A stretch of DNA of 64,000 nt from Tindallia magadiensis (GCF_900113635.1 NZ_FOQA01000001.1:1-64000); one strand, 5' to 3'. Shown: positions 35,549 through 45,177, numbered from the stretch's first letter. Notes: generated from the letters alone by a model not told the origin. Numbers and translations: made by a program.

Positions 35549-36226
35549 ATGATGAATAAAGACGGTAAAATTGAGCTAAAGGGTACAGGAGAGGGTTTAG
35601 TCATTAGAGTTCATGTTGATGGCAGTCTTGAACCGGTAAAAGAAATGATACAAAGTAAAATAGATGAGAATCCTTCTTTTTATACAAAAGCTACATTGGC
35701 AGAACTTACATGTGAATATTTATTACCTAAGGCTCATGATGAACTGAAACAATGGCTGTTTGATAAATATCAGATGACTCCTCCTCAAAAAAGAAGAAAA
35801 AAAATTCCGGATGATTGTTCCTTGGATTCCAGCATGAATCTGGAGCCAATTGAGTGGGACAAAAGATTAGATCAAGAAAAAGCAAATGACACAAAATTTG
35901 TTGAAGGAACAGTTCGATCCGGGCAAAAGATACATAGTTCGGGTAATATTATTGTATTAGGAGATGTAAATCCTGGAGCTGAACTGGTGGCAAAAGGTAA
36001 TATCGTTGTTATGGGTAGCTTTAGAGGAATAGCACATGCTGGTTCTGAAGGGAATGAAAACGCTTTTGTTGCAGCGCTTGTTCTCCAGCCAACACAGCTT
36101 AGGATTCATCAGGTAATTACCAGATCACCAGATGATGATTTGGAAAAATCAAAAACACCTGAAGTTGCTCGTTTAAAAGATAATGCAATTTGTGTGGAAC
36201 CTTTTTTTATTAAAAATTATGGATAA
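35549..36226 (+). CDS. minC: Septum site-determining protein MinC
   Basis: 225 residues. An N-terminal domain (KIELKGTGEGLVIRV) and a C-terminal right-handed beta helix (FVEGTVRSGQKIHSSGNIIV, LGDVNPGAELVAKGNIVVMG). MinC inhibits FtsZ away from mid-cell. ATG 35549 is used because AAGGAGGTGG is seven bases upstream; a second ATG follows directly. First of minCDE. Confidence 0.94.
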   Translation: MMNKDGKIELKGTGEGLVIRVHVDGSLEPVKEMIQSKIDENPSFYTKATLAELTCEYLLPKAHDELKQWLFDKYQMTPPQKRRKKIPDDCSLDSSMNLEPIEWDKRLDQEKANDTKFVEGTVRSGQKIHSSGNIIVLGDVNPGAELVAKGNIVVMGSFRGIAHAGSEGNENAFVAALVLQPTQLRIHQVITRSPDDDLEKSKTPEVARLKDNAICVEPFFIKNYG

Positions 36227-36241
36227 AGCAGGAGGGGTAAT

Positions 36242-37039
36242 ATGGGAGAAGTATTAGTCATTACATCGGGAAAAGGTGGTGTTGGCAAAACGACAACCAC
36301 AGCCAATTTAGGAACAGGGTTAGCTCAGATGGGAAAAAAAGTAGTTGTGATAGATGCGGACATAGGTCTTAGAAATTTGGATGTAGTTCTTGGCTTAGAA
36401 AATCGAATTGTTTATGATTTAGTGGATGTAGTAGAAGGAACATGTAGACTTAGGCAAGCTCTTATAAAAGACAAAAGATTGCCGGAACTATACTTACTTC
36501 CAGCAGCGCAGACTCGTGACAAAAACGCAATTAACCCTGAGCAGATGGAATCACTTCATGCAGATTTGAAAGAAATCTTCGATTTTATTTTGGTAGATTG
36601 TCCGGCGGGCATAGAACAAGGATTTAAAAATGCCATAGCGGGAGCTGATAGAGCTCTTGTTGTTACAACACCTGAAATATCAGCTGTTAGAGATGCAGAT
36701 CGTATTATTGGACTCTTAGAGGCTTCTGAAATAAGGAATCCAAAATTAATTGTAAACCGATTAAAAATTGATATGGTAAAACGTGGAGATATGATGAATA
36801 TTGAAGATATGCTTGATATACTTGCTATTGATTTACTTGGTGTTATCCCAGATGATCCCGAAATTGTCATATCGACCAACAGAGGTGAGCCAGTTGTTAC
36901 CAAACCTAGCTCCTGCGCAGGACAGGCGTACAATAATATAGCAAAAAGAATTTGTGGAGACGATGTCCCATTATTAGATTTGGAAACTCAAGAAGGTTTT
37001 ATTCATAAACTGAGAAAAATGTTTGGAATCGCGAAGTAA
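36242..37039 (+). CDS. minD: Septum site-determining ATPase MinD
   Basis: 265 residues. Deviant Walker A GKGGVGKTTTTANLG, switch I DADIGLRNLDVVLG, Walker B LVDCPAGIEQGF and a C-terminal amphipathic membrane-targeting helix (HKLRKMFGIAK). MinD recruits MinC to the membrane. ATG behind AGGAGGGG, 15 bases after minC. Confidence 0.97.
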   Translation: MGEVLVITSGKGGVGKTTTTANLGTGLAQMGKKVVVIDADIGLRNLDVVLGLENRIVYDLVDVVEGTCRLRQALIKDKRLPELYLLPAAQTRDKNAINPEQMESLHADLKEIFDFILVDCPAGIEQGFKNAIAGADRALVVTTPEISAVRDADRIIGLLEASEIRNPKLIVNRLKIDMVKRGDMMNIEDMLDILAIDLLGVIPDDPEIVISTNRGEPVVTKPSSCAGQAYNNIAKRICGDDVPLLDLETQEGFIHKLRKMFGIAK

Positions 37040-37066
37040 TGTGAAGATATGAAAGGGGGACCAATC

Positions 37067-37348
37067 ATGGATTTTTTTAAGTTTTTTACGGGAGAAAGTA
37101 AAAAAAGTAAGAACGTAGCAAAAGAACGTTTAAAGTTGGTTCTAGTACATGACAGAGCTGACTGCTCACAAGATTTTCTTAATGAAATAAAAGAAGATTT
37201 AATTAACGTAATATCAGACTATATGGTAATTGATGAAGAAGAGTTGGATATTAAAATTACTCGTACAAAACGCGAATCAGATGAGGCAACCATGCCGGCC
37301 TTAGTAGCGAACATACCTATAAAGCATATGAAAGACCGGAAACGATAA
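37067..37348 (+). CDS. minE: Cell-division topological specificity factor MinE
   Basis: 93 residues from ATG 37067 (AAAGGGGGA upstream; an ATG at 37049 lies before that site). The N-terminal MDFFKFFTG membrane-binding segment, AKERLKLVLVHDRA anti-MinC contact helix/strand and ISDYMVIDEEELDIKI beta strand match MinE. Its presence implies an oscillating Min system rather than the DivIVA-anchored type. Confidence 0.94.
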   Translation: MDFFKFFTGESKKSKNVAKERLKLVLVHDRADCSQDFLNEIKEDLINVISDYMVIDEEELDIKITRTKRESDEATMPALVANIPIKHMKDRKR

Positions 37349-37384
37349 CGAAGAAATATACGACAGAGGAGATAGATTCCGTTA

Positions 37385-39211
37385 ATGAATTTGGAAAAAT
37401 TACTAAAAAAAGTTGAAAAGCCAGCTCAGTATTTGGGAAATGAGTTCAATAGCGTAAAGAAAGAGATAACAAAAGATACCCTTCGCTTTGCCTGGTGCTT
37501 TCCTGATCTATATGAAATAGGGATGAGTCACTTGGGAAGCGTGATTATGTACCATTTGATCAATGAAAAAACAGAAGCCTATTGCGAAAGATTTTACATG
37601 CCAGCAGAGGATATGACTCAACAGTTGCTAGATAACCATTTGAAATTGTTTAGTCTTGAAACAAAATCAGTGATGAAGGAATTTGATTTGGTAGGATTTA
37701 CACTTCAATACGAGTTGAGTTATACAAATATTTTACACATGCTTAGACTATCTGATATTCCTTACCTTGCTTCGGATAGAACAGAAGAAGATCCAATCAT
37801 TATTATGGGCGGTCCTTGTGCCTATAATCCTGAACCAATTGCAAGGATTGCTGATATTATTGTAATCGGTGAAGCGGAAGAAGTAATCTTGGATATACTA
37901 AAAATATACAAGAATTATCGAAACAAGAAAACAGATTTCTTGGAAGAAGTTGCTATGGTAGAAGGGGTGTACATTCCTTCATTCTACTATATGGAAAAGC
38001 AAAAAGAAAACGCTCTCTTAATACCGTTACCCAATCATCCGAGAGTTCCCTCTAAAATCACAAAAAGATTTATTAAGGATCTGGATAAAGCTTATTACCC
38101 TCAAAAGCCTTTGATGCCACATATGAAGACCGTTCATGACCGTGCAACCATCGAATTATTCAGAGGTTGTATAAGAGGATGTCGTTTCTGTCAGGCAGGA
38201 ATGGTCTACAGACCAGTTCGGGAGAAAAGCAAAGAAAAACTGATAACTGACACAAAGAATATTATTAAAAATACAGGTTACGAAGAATTATCACTGACAT
38301 CGCTAAGTACCAGTGATTATTCTCATTTAAATGAACTAGCAGATGAACTTATGCATGATCTGGAAAAAGATAGAATCGGTTTTTCGCTACCTTCTTTACG
38401 GTTAGATAATATGACACTTGAAATTTTAAAGCAAGTTCAGCGTGTCAGAAAGTCAGGACTTACTTTTGCTCCTGAAGCAGGAAGTCAGCGTCTTAGAGAT
38501 GTTATCAATAAAGGTATAGAAGAAGAAGATTTGATTGATTCAGTTACACAAGCTTACGAAGCAGGATGGAGTCAGGTGAAGCTTTATTTTATGATCGGAC
38601 TTCCGACGGAGACGATGAAAGACGTAGAAGCTATTTTTGATCTTGTTTCAAAATTAGATCATGAAGTGTACCATAAACGCAAACCTGAGCATAAACATCC
38701 ATTAAGAATCAGCGTTAGCGTTTCAAATTTTGTACCAAAACCATTTACACCATTTCAGTGGGTGGCTCAAGATTCAAGGAAGAAACTAAAAGAAAAACAC
38801 CAGTTTCTTAAAGAAAAATTCAAACATAAAAGAACCATACAATTTAATTATCATGACTCAGAAACTAGTTTTCTTGAAGGTGTGTTTGCAAGAGGTGATC
38901 GTAACCTCTCGGAAGTTTTAATCAAAGCATACGAAAAAGGATGCAGGTTTGATGGGTGGATGGAGCATTTTGATTTTTCAAAATGGTTGCAAGCATTTGA
39001 GGAAGTAGGAGTCAATCCAGAAAAATATATCCAAGAAATAGAGGAGTTTGATCAGACGTTACCTTGGGATCATATTGATCCTTTCGTGTCGAAAGAATTT
39101 TTACTGAAAGAATTTGAAAGAGCTAAAGTGGCGAAAAAAACGCCTCATTGTCGACAACAGTGCACAGCTTGCGGACTCCACACCGTCGAAGGAGGTGGGG
39201 TGTGTCCATGA
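37385..39211 (+). CDS. TIGR03960-type radical SAM protein with B12-binding-like domain
   Basis: 608 residues. An N-terminal B12-binding-like domain (FAWCFPDLYEIGMSHLGS, GGPCAYNPEPIARI) is joined to a radical SAM core with CIRGCRFCQAG (about residues 261-268, CxxxCxxC). The C-terminus has a CRQQCTACG cysteine group. The stop overlaps the start of the next gene (ATGA). It is always paired or fused with a DUF2344 protein; the pair lies next to RNase G and L21 in many Clostridia. The reaction is unknown; RNA modification is a guess. Confidence 0.9.
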   Translation: MNLEKLLKKVEKPAQYLGNEFNSVKKEITKDTLRFAWCFPDLYEIGMSHLGSVIMYHLINEKTEAYCERFYMPAEDMTQQLLDNHLKLFSLETKSVMKEFDLVGFTLQYELSYTNILHMLRLSDIPYLASDRTEEDPIIIMGGPCAYNPEPIARIADIIVIGEAEEVILDILKIYKNYRNKKTDFLEEVAMVEGVYIPSFYYMEKQKENALLIPLPNHPRVPSKITKRFIKDLDKAYYPQKPLMPHMKTVHDRATIELFRGCIRGCRFCQAGMVYRPVREKSKEKLITDTKNIIKNTGYEELSLTSLSTSDYSHLNELADELMHDLEKDRIGFSLPSLRLDNMTLEILKQVQRVRKSGLTFAPEAGSQRLRDVINKGIEEEDLIDSVTQAYEAGWSQVKLYFMIGLPTETMKDVEAIFDLVSKLDHEVYHKRKPEHKHPLRISVSVSNFVPKPFTPFQWVAQDSRKKLKEKHQFLKEKFKHKRTIQFNYHDSETSFLEGVFARGDRNLSEVLIKAYEKGCRFDGWMEHFDFSKWLQAFEEVGVNPEKYIQEIEEFDQTLPWDHIDPFVSKEFLLKEFERAKVAKKTPHCRQQCTACGLHTVEGGGVCP

Positions 39212-39930
39212 TTATGAGAACTAAATATTCTAAAAATGGAATGATGAAATACTTATCACATCTTGATCTTGTTCGGCTTTTTGAAAGAGCTTTACGTCGG
39301 GCGGAAATACCCATTGCTTTTTCGCAAGGATACAACCCACATCCGATGATATCTTTTGCATCTCCTTTGAGTATTGGCGTAAGTAGTGAAGCGGAGTATT
39401 TTGACTTAGTGCTGGCAGAGCCAGTTGATGAAAATGAATTTACAGACAGTATGAATCTGGTATTGCCTGATGAAGTGAGTATAATGAAGGCGAAATTTTA
39501 TGAAGAAAAAAAGCTGACTTCACTAATGAAAGAATCAGCGTTACTGACTTATCACATAGAAACAAGGATTACTGAACCTATTTCTACAGATGAAATACAG
39601 AAGTCCATTGATGTTTTTATGGATAAAAAAGAAGTTTTTATTACTAAAATCATAAAGAAAAACAAATATAAACATAGAAGACAGGCAAAGTCTACTGAGG
39701 TGAATATTCGACCACTGATTCATTCTTTTAAGATAGAATCGATAACAGAAGAAAACTTGATGCTGTCTCTGGAAATTTACAATTCTGATAGTGGGACAGT
39801 AAAGCCAATCATTGTCTGTAACAACTGGTTACAGATAGCAGATCTATCATTAGATGTTGAAGATTTTATGATTCACCGAAAGGAAGTAATGCGCTTAAAT
39901 GATCAAGGAGAGTATGAACCTATTATTTAA
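39208..39930 (+). CDS. TIGR03936/DUF2344 protein
   Basis: 240 residues from ATG 39208, which overlaps the previous stop and has GGAGGTGGGG upstream. RTKYSKNGMMKYLSHLDL, FERALRRAEIPIAFSQGYN and HPMISFASPLSIGVSSEAE are strong family marks. It is the obligate partner of the preceding radical SAM protein, and the two are one polypeptide in some bacteria. Function unknown. Confidence 0.9.
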   Translation: MIMRTKYSKNGMMKYLSHLDLVRLFERALRRAEIPIAFSQGYNPHPMISFASPLSIGVSSEAEYFDLVLAEPVDENEFTDSMNLVLPDEVSIMKAKFYEEKKLTSLMKESALLTYHIETRITEPISTDEIQKSIDVFMDKKEVFITKIIKKNKYKHRRQAKSTEVNIRPLIHSFKIESITEENLMLSLEIYNSDSGTVKPIIVCNNWLQIADLSLDVEDFMIHRKEVMRLNDQGEYEPII

Positions 39931-39971
39931 ATAGAAAAACTCAAGCGATATAACAGAAAGAGAGAAATATA

Positions 39972-41393
39972 ATGAATCAAATTGTGGCTGACATAGGTGC
40001 TCTTGAAACACGCATAGCTGTTTTGGAAAATGAAGTTGTTAAAGAACTTCATTTTGAAAGAAAAAGCTCTACAAGTATTGTTAATAACATATACTGTGGG
40101 ACGATTATTAATATTGTGAAGGGTATCGGGACGATTTTTGTTGATATAGGTGTAGAGAAAAATGTATTTTTACATGAAACTGAGCTAAAAACACCAATAG
40201 CGAGACTTAATAAAGGAGATAAGCTACTTGTTCAGATAAAAAAAGATGCTCTCAGTGAAAAGGGTGCAAAAGCAACTACGTTTTTATCACTTCCTGGAAA
40301 GTATGTTATTTTTCTTCCAGAAGAAAAACAAATAGGCATCTCTAGTAGGATAACAAATCAAAAGGATAGAGAAAATCTGGAAGCAATGGGCAAAGAAATA
40401 ATAGAAGGAACGAGTCATGGGGTTGTGATGAGGACGGAAGCACTCCATCAGAGCAGTAGCAGGATCAGACAGGAATACCAAAACCTTACTACTATTTGGA
40501 CTTCTATTACTCTGGAAAATGCAAGTAAAGGAGACTTGTTATTTCAGGAAGAGGCCTTATTAGATAGATTGATACGCGATGTAATGAACAAAGATACCAA
40601 AGAATTTGTGATTAACGATTCTTTAGAAGCTAAAAGACTTCGTGATATATGTCAAAAGCGAAACCCTGATGATTGCATCAAAATTATTGAATGTGATCCA
40701 GATGAAAATCTTTTTGAACGATATCATATTGAAAGTCAATGGAAACAAGCAATGCAAAACAAAGTTTCTTTAGAGAGTGGGGGCAGTATTGTGATCAATA
40801 CTACCGAAGCCCTCACAGTTATTGATGTTAATACGGGTAAGAATATTGGATCAAATAGATTTGAAGATACTGTGCTGCAAATCAACTTAGAAGCGGCGGT
40901 GGAAATCGCCAGGCAATTAAGGTTGCGTGATGTAGGTGGCATTATTGTTATTGACTTTATAGATATGAAAAAAAAACATTACCAGCATAAATTGTTATCA
41001 TTGTTAAAGAATGAACTGAAAAAAGATCGTCAAAAAACAGTGGTAGCAGGAATAACAAAACTTGGACTGGTAGAGATGACAAGAAGAAAAACAAGAGAAA
41101 AAGTAGATCAAATGTTTATGGAAGCTTGTGATGCTTGTAGTGGCACGGGTTTTTATCCCTCAGTCTATCAGGATCTGTATATATTAGAAAAGAAATTGCG
41201 ATTACTGGTAAAACATAAAGATATTGAACAGATAAAGGTTTGTATCCACCCTCAAACATGGCAAAAGATACAAAAAGAAGGGCTGGATTTAAAGGTGATA
41301 ACAGATAAATATAACCATAAAGCTATGTTTATCCAAGATTCGTTGCTAACGACTAGAGGTTTTAAGGTTGAATTATATAAAAAAGAAAGATAG
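39972..41393 (+). CDS. rng: Ribonuclease E/G family endoribonuclease
   Basis: 473 residues, RNase G size. An S1-like RNA-binding domain (IVKGIGTIFVDIGVEKNVFL) comes first. The catalytic core has metal-binding aspartates in LTVIDVNTGKNIG and GGIIVIDFIDMKKK, and the zinc-link CDACSGTGF. No C-terminal degradosome scaffold is present. It probably matures 16S rRNA and cuts mRNA. ATG behind AAAGAGAG. It ends just before the L21 promoter. Confidence 0.93.
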   Translation: MNQIVADIGALETRIAVLENEVVKELHFERKSSTSIVNNIYCGTIINIVKGIGTIFVDIGVEKNVFLHETELKTPIARLNKGDKLLVQIKKDALSEKGAKATTFLSLPGKYVIFLPEEKQIGISSRITNQKDRENLEAMGKEIIEGTSHGVVMRTEALHQSSSRIRQEYQNLTTIWTSITLENASKGDLLFQEEALLDRLIRDVMNKDTKEFVINDSLEAKRLRDICQKRNPDDCIKIIECDPDENLFERYHIESQWKQAMQNKVSLESGGSIVINTTEALTVIDVNTGKNIGSNRFEDTVLQINLEAAVEIARQLRLRDVGGIIVIDFIDMKKKHYQHKLLSLLKNELKKDRQKTVVAGITKLGLVEMTRRKTREKVDQMFMEACDACSGTGFYPSVYQDLYILEKKLRLLVKHKDIEQIKVCIHPQTWQKIQKEGLDLKVITDKYNHKAMFIQDSLLTTRGFKVELYKKER

Positions 41394-41410
41394 CGTAAAA
41401 TGGGATTTTA

Positions 41411-41439
41411 TTGACATATAGAATGTACAATGGTATAAT
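41411..41439 (+). promoter_or_regulatory. Consensus sigma-A promoter of the rplU-prp-rpmA operon
   Basis: Perfect TTGACA (41411-41416), 17-base spacer and perfect TATAAT (41434-41439), with TG one base upstream of the -10. It is the best promoter in the window. Confidence 0.93.
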
Positions 41440-41449
41440 TTATTTTCGT

Positions 41450-41516
41450 AGAAGCCGCTCAAATCGGGTTTAAACCTTTGGTGCCTTGATTTGGCGAGAT
41501 TGGTAAGAGGAGGTGT
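41450..41516 (+). promoter_or_regulatory. L21 ribosomal-protein leader
   Basis: The leader between the promoter and rplU can fold: CGCTCAAATC near its 5' end pairs with GATTTGGCG, enclosing a GGTTTAAACC hairpin and the TTTGGTGCC segment. Position and shape fit the Firmicutes L21 leader thought to bind L21 and repress its operon. Exact limits are approximate. Confidence 0.72.
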
Positions 41517-41520
41517 CATT

Positions 41521-41832
41521 ATGTACGCTATTATTGAAACGGGTGGAAAACAGTACCGAGTTGAAGAAGGAACTACTTTGGTAGTGGAGAAGTTAGAAGT
41601 AAAAGAAGGTGAAACAGTAAAACTGGATAAAGTGTTGGCGGTATCTAAAGACGGTGAACTTAAGACTGGTCAACCAATGCTTGAAGGTGCAACTGTTGAT
41701 GCAACTGTTATTGAGAATGGTAAAGCTGATAAGGTAATTGTATTCAAATACAAGCCTAAGAAAGATTACAGACGAAAAAAAGGACATCGGCAACCATATA
41801 CAAAACTAAAAGTTCAGAATATTAATCTGTAG
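41521..41832 (+). CDS. rplU: Ribosomal protein bL21
   Basis: 103 residues, normal length. [17 protein letters not shown] at the start and [19 protein letters not shown] near the end are diagnostic. ATG behind AGGAGGTG. First of rplU-prp-rpmA, which is the conserved Firmicutes order. Confidence 0.98.
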   Translation: MYAIIETGGKQYRVEEGTTLVVEKLEVKEGETVKLDKVLAVSKDGELKTGQPMLEGATVDATVIENGKADKVIVFKYKPKKDYRRKKGHRQPYTKLKVQNINL

Positions 41833-41842
41833 GTTAATAAAA

Positions 41843-42178
41843 ATGATTCAAATTTACATTTTTCGAAATCAGCAAAAAGATGTTGTTAAGTATATAGTCG
41901 ATGGTCATGCCAATGCAGACGAATACGGTAAAGATATTGTCTGTGCAGGCATTTCGGTGTTAGCACAAACAATGATTCTTGGAATACATCGTATTTTAAA
42001 TGCTGAACCTGAATGGAAAAGTGAAAGTGGAAACCTTATTTGTATTCTACCGGATAATATTTCTGCAGAAAGCAGAAAACAGATTAATACACTGCTGGAA
42101 ACCATGGTTTTGGGATTTGATAATATTCGACAACAATATCCTGATCTTATTAAGATTTATACAAAGGAGGTGCGCTGA
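41843..42178 (+). CDS. prp: Ribosomal-processing cysteine protease Prp
   Basis: 111 residues. Prp removes the N-terminal extension of L27 in Firmicutes and a few other groups. The catalytic pair is His in [11 protein letters not shown] (about residue 23) and Cys in [13 protein letters not shown] (about 35). It lies between rplU and rpmA; its TGA overlaps the rpmA start (TGATG), so the protease and its substrate are translationally coupled. Confidence 0.94.
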   Translation: MIQIYIFRNQQKDVVKYIVDGHANADEYGKDIVCAGISVLAQTMILGIHRILNAEPEWKSESGNLICILPDNISAESRKQINTLLETMVLGFDNIRQQYPDLIKIYTKEVR

Positions 42179-42477
42179 TGTTATTCAATATGGATTTACA
42201 GCTATTCGCTAGTAAAAAAGGTGTTGGAAGCTCTAAGAATGGTCGTGATAGCCAGTCAAAAAGACTTGGTGTTAAACGAAGTGACGGACAAGAAGTTACA
42301 GCTGGAAGCATCATTATGCGTCAAAGAGGAACTAAAATTCACCCTGGACATAATGTAGGTCGTGGTGGAGATGATACTCTTTTTGCAATGATCGATGGTA
42401 TTGTGAAATTTGAGCGTAAAGGCAAAAAGAAGAAGCAGGTTAGTATATATGCTTCTGAAAGTATACCAGTACAATAA
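42178..42477 (+). CDS. rpmA: Ribosomal protein bL27 with Prp-cleavable leader
   Basis: 99 residues. The N-terminus [11 protein letters not shown] precedes the mature [14 protein letters not shown] start; the LQLFA sequence is the known Prp recognition site, so cleavage after Ala11 is expected. The remainder ([19 protein letters not shown]) is standard L27. AAAGGAGG upstream lies inside prp. Confidence 0.97.
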   Translation: MLFNMDLQLFASKKGVGSSKNGRDSQSKRLGVKRSDGQEVTAGSIIMRQRGTKIHPGHNVGRGGDDTLFAMIDGIVKFERKGKKKKQVSIYASESIPVQ

Positions 42478-42495
42478 TAAACAGCTCACTAATGA

Positions 42496-42519
42496 AGCCG
42501 CCGTTAAGGCGGCTTTTTT
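42496..42519 (+). terminator. Terminator of the rplU-prp-rpmA operon
   Basis: AGCCGCC pairs with GGCGGCT around GTTAA, followed by TTTTT. Confidence 0.93.
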
Positions 42520-42567
42520 ACCATTCCATTCAAAATGGAATGATCTCGAAAGGTTGGAAAATAAAAT

Positions 42568-43884
42568 ATGTTTATAGATCAAGCGGAAATACAGTTAAAA
42601 GCAGGAGATGGCGGGAATGGCATTGTAGCCTTTCGACGTGAAACCTTTGTTCCGGATGGCGGTCCATCTGGTGGAGATGGTGGCAAAGGTGGAGATATTA
42701 TTTTTGAAGCAGACAGTAATTTACGAACTTTAATGGACTTTCGATATAAAAAGAAATATGAAGCAGAACGTGGAGAAGATGGTAAAAACAAGAATCGATT
42801 TGGACGTCAGGGAAAAGATTTAATTATAAAGGTTCCCTGCGGAACAATGGTTATCAGTAAGGATAGCGATAGATTGCTGATAGACTTAACAGAAGATGGT
42901 CAGCAATATTTAGTCACAAAGGGTGGACAAGGTGGCAAAGGGAATGCTCGTTTTAAGACATCTGTCCGTCAAGCTCCTCAATTTGCAACAGCAGGAGAGA
43001 AAGGTGAAAGCACAGACATCATTTTAAAATTAAAATTAATAGCCGACGTTGGACTAGTTGGGTTTCCGAATGTTGGTAAATCAACGTTGCTTTCTGTCAT
43101 TACAGATGCACAACCTAAAATAGCAAACTATCATTTTACCACATTAACACCCAATCTTGGTGTAGTGAGAACTCAATGGGGAAATAGCTTCGTGGTAGCG
43201 GATATTCCTGGAGTAATAGAAGGAGCTCATCAGGGCGTTGGGCTAGGCTTAGATTTTTTGAGACATATAGAGAGAACTAGGGTACTGATTCATGTAGTGG
43301 ATATAGCAGGTATAGAAGGTAGAGATCCATTAGAAGATTTTGATAGGTTAAATGAAGAATTGAAGCAATATGAAATTGATTTATCAAATCGCCCACAAAT
43401 TATAGCTGCTAACAAATCTGACTTAATGAACGATCCTAAAGTGACTGATCAATTTACAGAGCATATGCAAGCAAAGGGATATAAGGTTGTTCTTATATCA
43501 GCTGCTACAGGAATGGGTACAAATGAACTGTTGAAAGAAGTTAGTGTTCTTCTTGAAAAAGAAGAAGAAAAAGATAGAGCTGTTCAAGCAGTAGATGAAA
43601 ATGAAAAGCAAACAAAGAAAGTCATTCGTTTTTCAGATCAAGAAGAACAGGGTAGATTTACAGCGTATAAACAGAATAATATTTATCATCTGGAAGGAGA
43701 ATTGCTGCGAAAGCTTATTTATTCTCTTAATTTAGAAAGTATGGACTCATTACTTCATTTTTATCGGGTTTTACAAAAAAATGGGGTAATAAAAGAATTA
43801 AAAAAGCTTGGAATACAAGAAGGTGACACGGTGAAAATTATGGATATAGAATTTGATTACGTGGAAAATCCTGAAGAGTTTTAA
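42568..43884 (+). CDS. obgE: Obg GTPase (CgtA)
   Basis: 438 residues. The glycine-rich Obg domain (GDGGNGIVAFRRE, GGPSGGDGGKGGDIIF) is followed by the G domain (G1 GFPNVGKSTLL, G3 DIPGVIEGAHQGVGLG, G4 NKSD) and the C-terminal OCT domain. Obg acts in 50S assembly and stress signalling. ATG after GAAAGGTTGG. It begins the run obgE-nadD-yqeK-rsfS, a common Firmicutes order. Confidence 0.97.
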   Translation: MFIDQAEIQLKAGDGGNGIVAFRRETFVPDGGPSGGDGGKGGDIIFEADSNLRTLMDFRYKKKYEAERGEDGKNKNRFGRQGKDLIIKVPCGTMVISKDSDRLLIDLTEDGQQYLVTKGGQGGKGNARFKTSVRQAPQFATAGEKGESTDIILKLKLIADVGLVGFPNVGKSTLLSVITDAQPKIANYHFTTLTPNLGVVRTQWGNSFVVADIPGVIEGAHQGVGLGLDFLRHIERTRVLIHVVDIAGIEGRDPLEDFDRLNEELKQYEIDLSNRPQIIAANKSDLMNDPKVTDQFTEHMQAKGYKVVLISAATGMGTNELLKEVSVLLEKEEEKDRAVQAVDENEKQTKKVIRFSDQEEQGRFTAYKQNNIYHLEGELLRKLIYSLNLESMDSLLHFYRVLQKNGVIKELKKLGIQEGDTVKIMDIEFDYVENPEEF

Positions 43885-43915
43885 TGATCATCATTGGTAA
43901 AAAGGTGGGTGACTC

Positions 43916-44539
43916 TTGAACAATAATCGTAAGATGAAAGTTGGAATTCTAGGTGGAACCTTTGATCCCATACACACTGGACACTTATTTATTGCTCAAA
44001 CAGCGTTAGATGAAGCAGGACTTGATGAAGTGGTTTTTGTCCCTTCGGGTTCTCCGCCTCATAAAAAAAATAATGAAGTTACTAATGCGTCTTGTCGCTT
44101 ACACATGGTCACTGAAGCTATTAGCGCTAACCCTAACTTTAACGTTTCTGAGATAGATATCGACAACAATAAAACAGGATATACTTATGACTTGTTGACC
44201 TTATTAACAGAGAGGAATCCTGAGGTCAGTTTCTATTTTATTATGGGAGCAGATTCTTTTATGGAGATTAAAACATGGTATCGTTATGATGAGCTTCTAA
44301 CGATGGTTGGATTTATTGTAATGAAACGCAAAGGATACGATAGCGAAGAAATGGATTACCAGACTGGAATTTTTAAGAAAACTCATCAGGCACGAATTAT
44401 TATTTTAGATAGTCCTAAATTGGAAATATCTTCGTCTGAAATAAGGAATCGCATAAAAACTAATAAATCAATAAAATATTTAGTGCCAGAAAAAGTAGAA
44501 ATGTATATCTATCAAAAAAATCTCTATGGTAAAGACTAG
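43916..44539 (+). CDS. nadD: Nicotinate-nucleotide adenylyltransferase NadD
   Basis: 207 residues. KVGILGGTFDPIHTGHL holds the nucleotidyltransferase HxGH motif, and EISSSEIRNRIK is the matching C-terminal ISSTEIR-type motif. It makes nicotinate adenine dinucleotide, the substrate of NadE. TTG 43916 is used because AAGGTGG lies seven bases upstream; ATG 43934 is the alternative. Confidence 0.95.
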   Translation: MNNNRKMKVGILGGTFDPIHTGHLFIAQTALDEAGLDEVVFVPSGSPPHKKNNEVTNASCRLHMVTEAISANPNFNVSEIDIDNNKTGYTYDLLTLLTERNPEVSFYFIMGADSFMEIKTWYRYDELLTMVGFIVMKRKGYDSEEMDYQTGIFKKTHQARIIILDSPKLEISSSEIRNRIKTNKSIKYLVPEKVEMYIYQKNLYGKD

Positions 44540-44547
44540 GAGCTGTT

Positions 44548-45147
44548 ATGGAAGAGAAAAGACTAATCGATATCATTCGAAAAAAAGTAAAACTAAAAAC
44601 AACTCATAAAAGATACAAGCATATAGAAGGCGTGGTTACGTCTGCTATATGGCTAGCTAATCGATATGGTGCTGATGTTTACTTAGCTGAAATAGCAGCT
44701 TTACTTCATGACTATGCAAAAAACTATACAGAGAATGAATTGATGGATCTTGCAAATGAATTTAATTTAAAACTTGATCCAATTTTAATAAATGCATATC
44801 AGTTGCTACATGGAAAGATTGCTGCTAGAATGGCTCAACAGGAATTTGGAATAACAAATCAAGATGTATTATCAGCAATTGAATTCCATACAACAGGAAG
44901 ACCTGATATGAGTAAGCTAGAACAGATTATATATCTTGCTGACTTTATAGAGCCGGGTAGGGATTATGCTAACGTAGATAAGCTTAGAAAACTTTCGGAA
45001 GACAATTTGGAAAAAGCGGTTTTTACCGCTCTGAACAATACGATGATTTATGTCTTAAAAACAAATAAACTACTGCATCCTAATACACTGGATTGCCGTA
45101 ATAAAATGCTGATAAACAATCCATCTCTTGCGGATATTAGTCAATAG
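44548..45147 (+). CDS. yqeK: YqeK HD-domain diadenosine tetraphosphatase
   Basis: 199 residues. HD-fold metal ligands are in RYKHIEGV (His), ALLHDYAK (His-Asp) and HGKIAARMA/FHTTGRPDMS. YqeK-type enzymes split Ap4A symmetrically into two ADP. ATG behind AGGAGCTG, nine bases after nadD and upstream of rsfS, the conserved order. Confidence 0.93.
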   Translation: MEEKRLIDIIRKKVKLKTTHKRYKHIEGVVTSAIWLANRYGADVYLAEIAALLHDYAKNYTENELMDLANEFNLKLDPILINAYQLLHGKIAARMAQQEFGITNQDVLSAIEFHTTGRPDMSKLEQIIYLADFIEPGRDYANVDKLRKLSEDNLEKAVFTALNNTMIYVLKTNKLLHPNTLDCRNKMLINNPSLADISQ

Positions 45148-45177
45148 ATATATAGTAAAAGAAAGGTAGGTGTATTT

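Noticed and set aside
36556-36933. 125-residue antisense frame in minD
   Set aside because: Serine/isoleucine-rich mirror of minD codons with no independent support.
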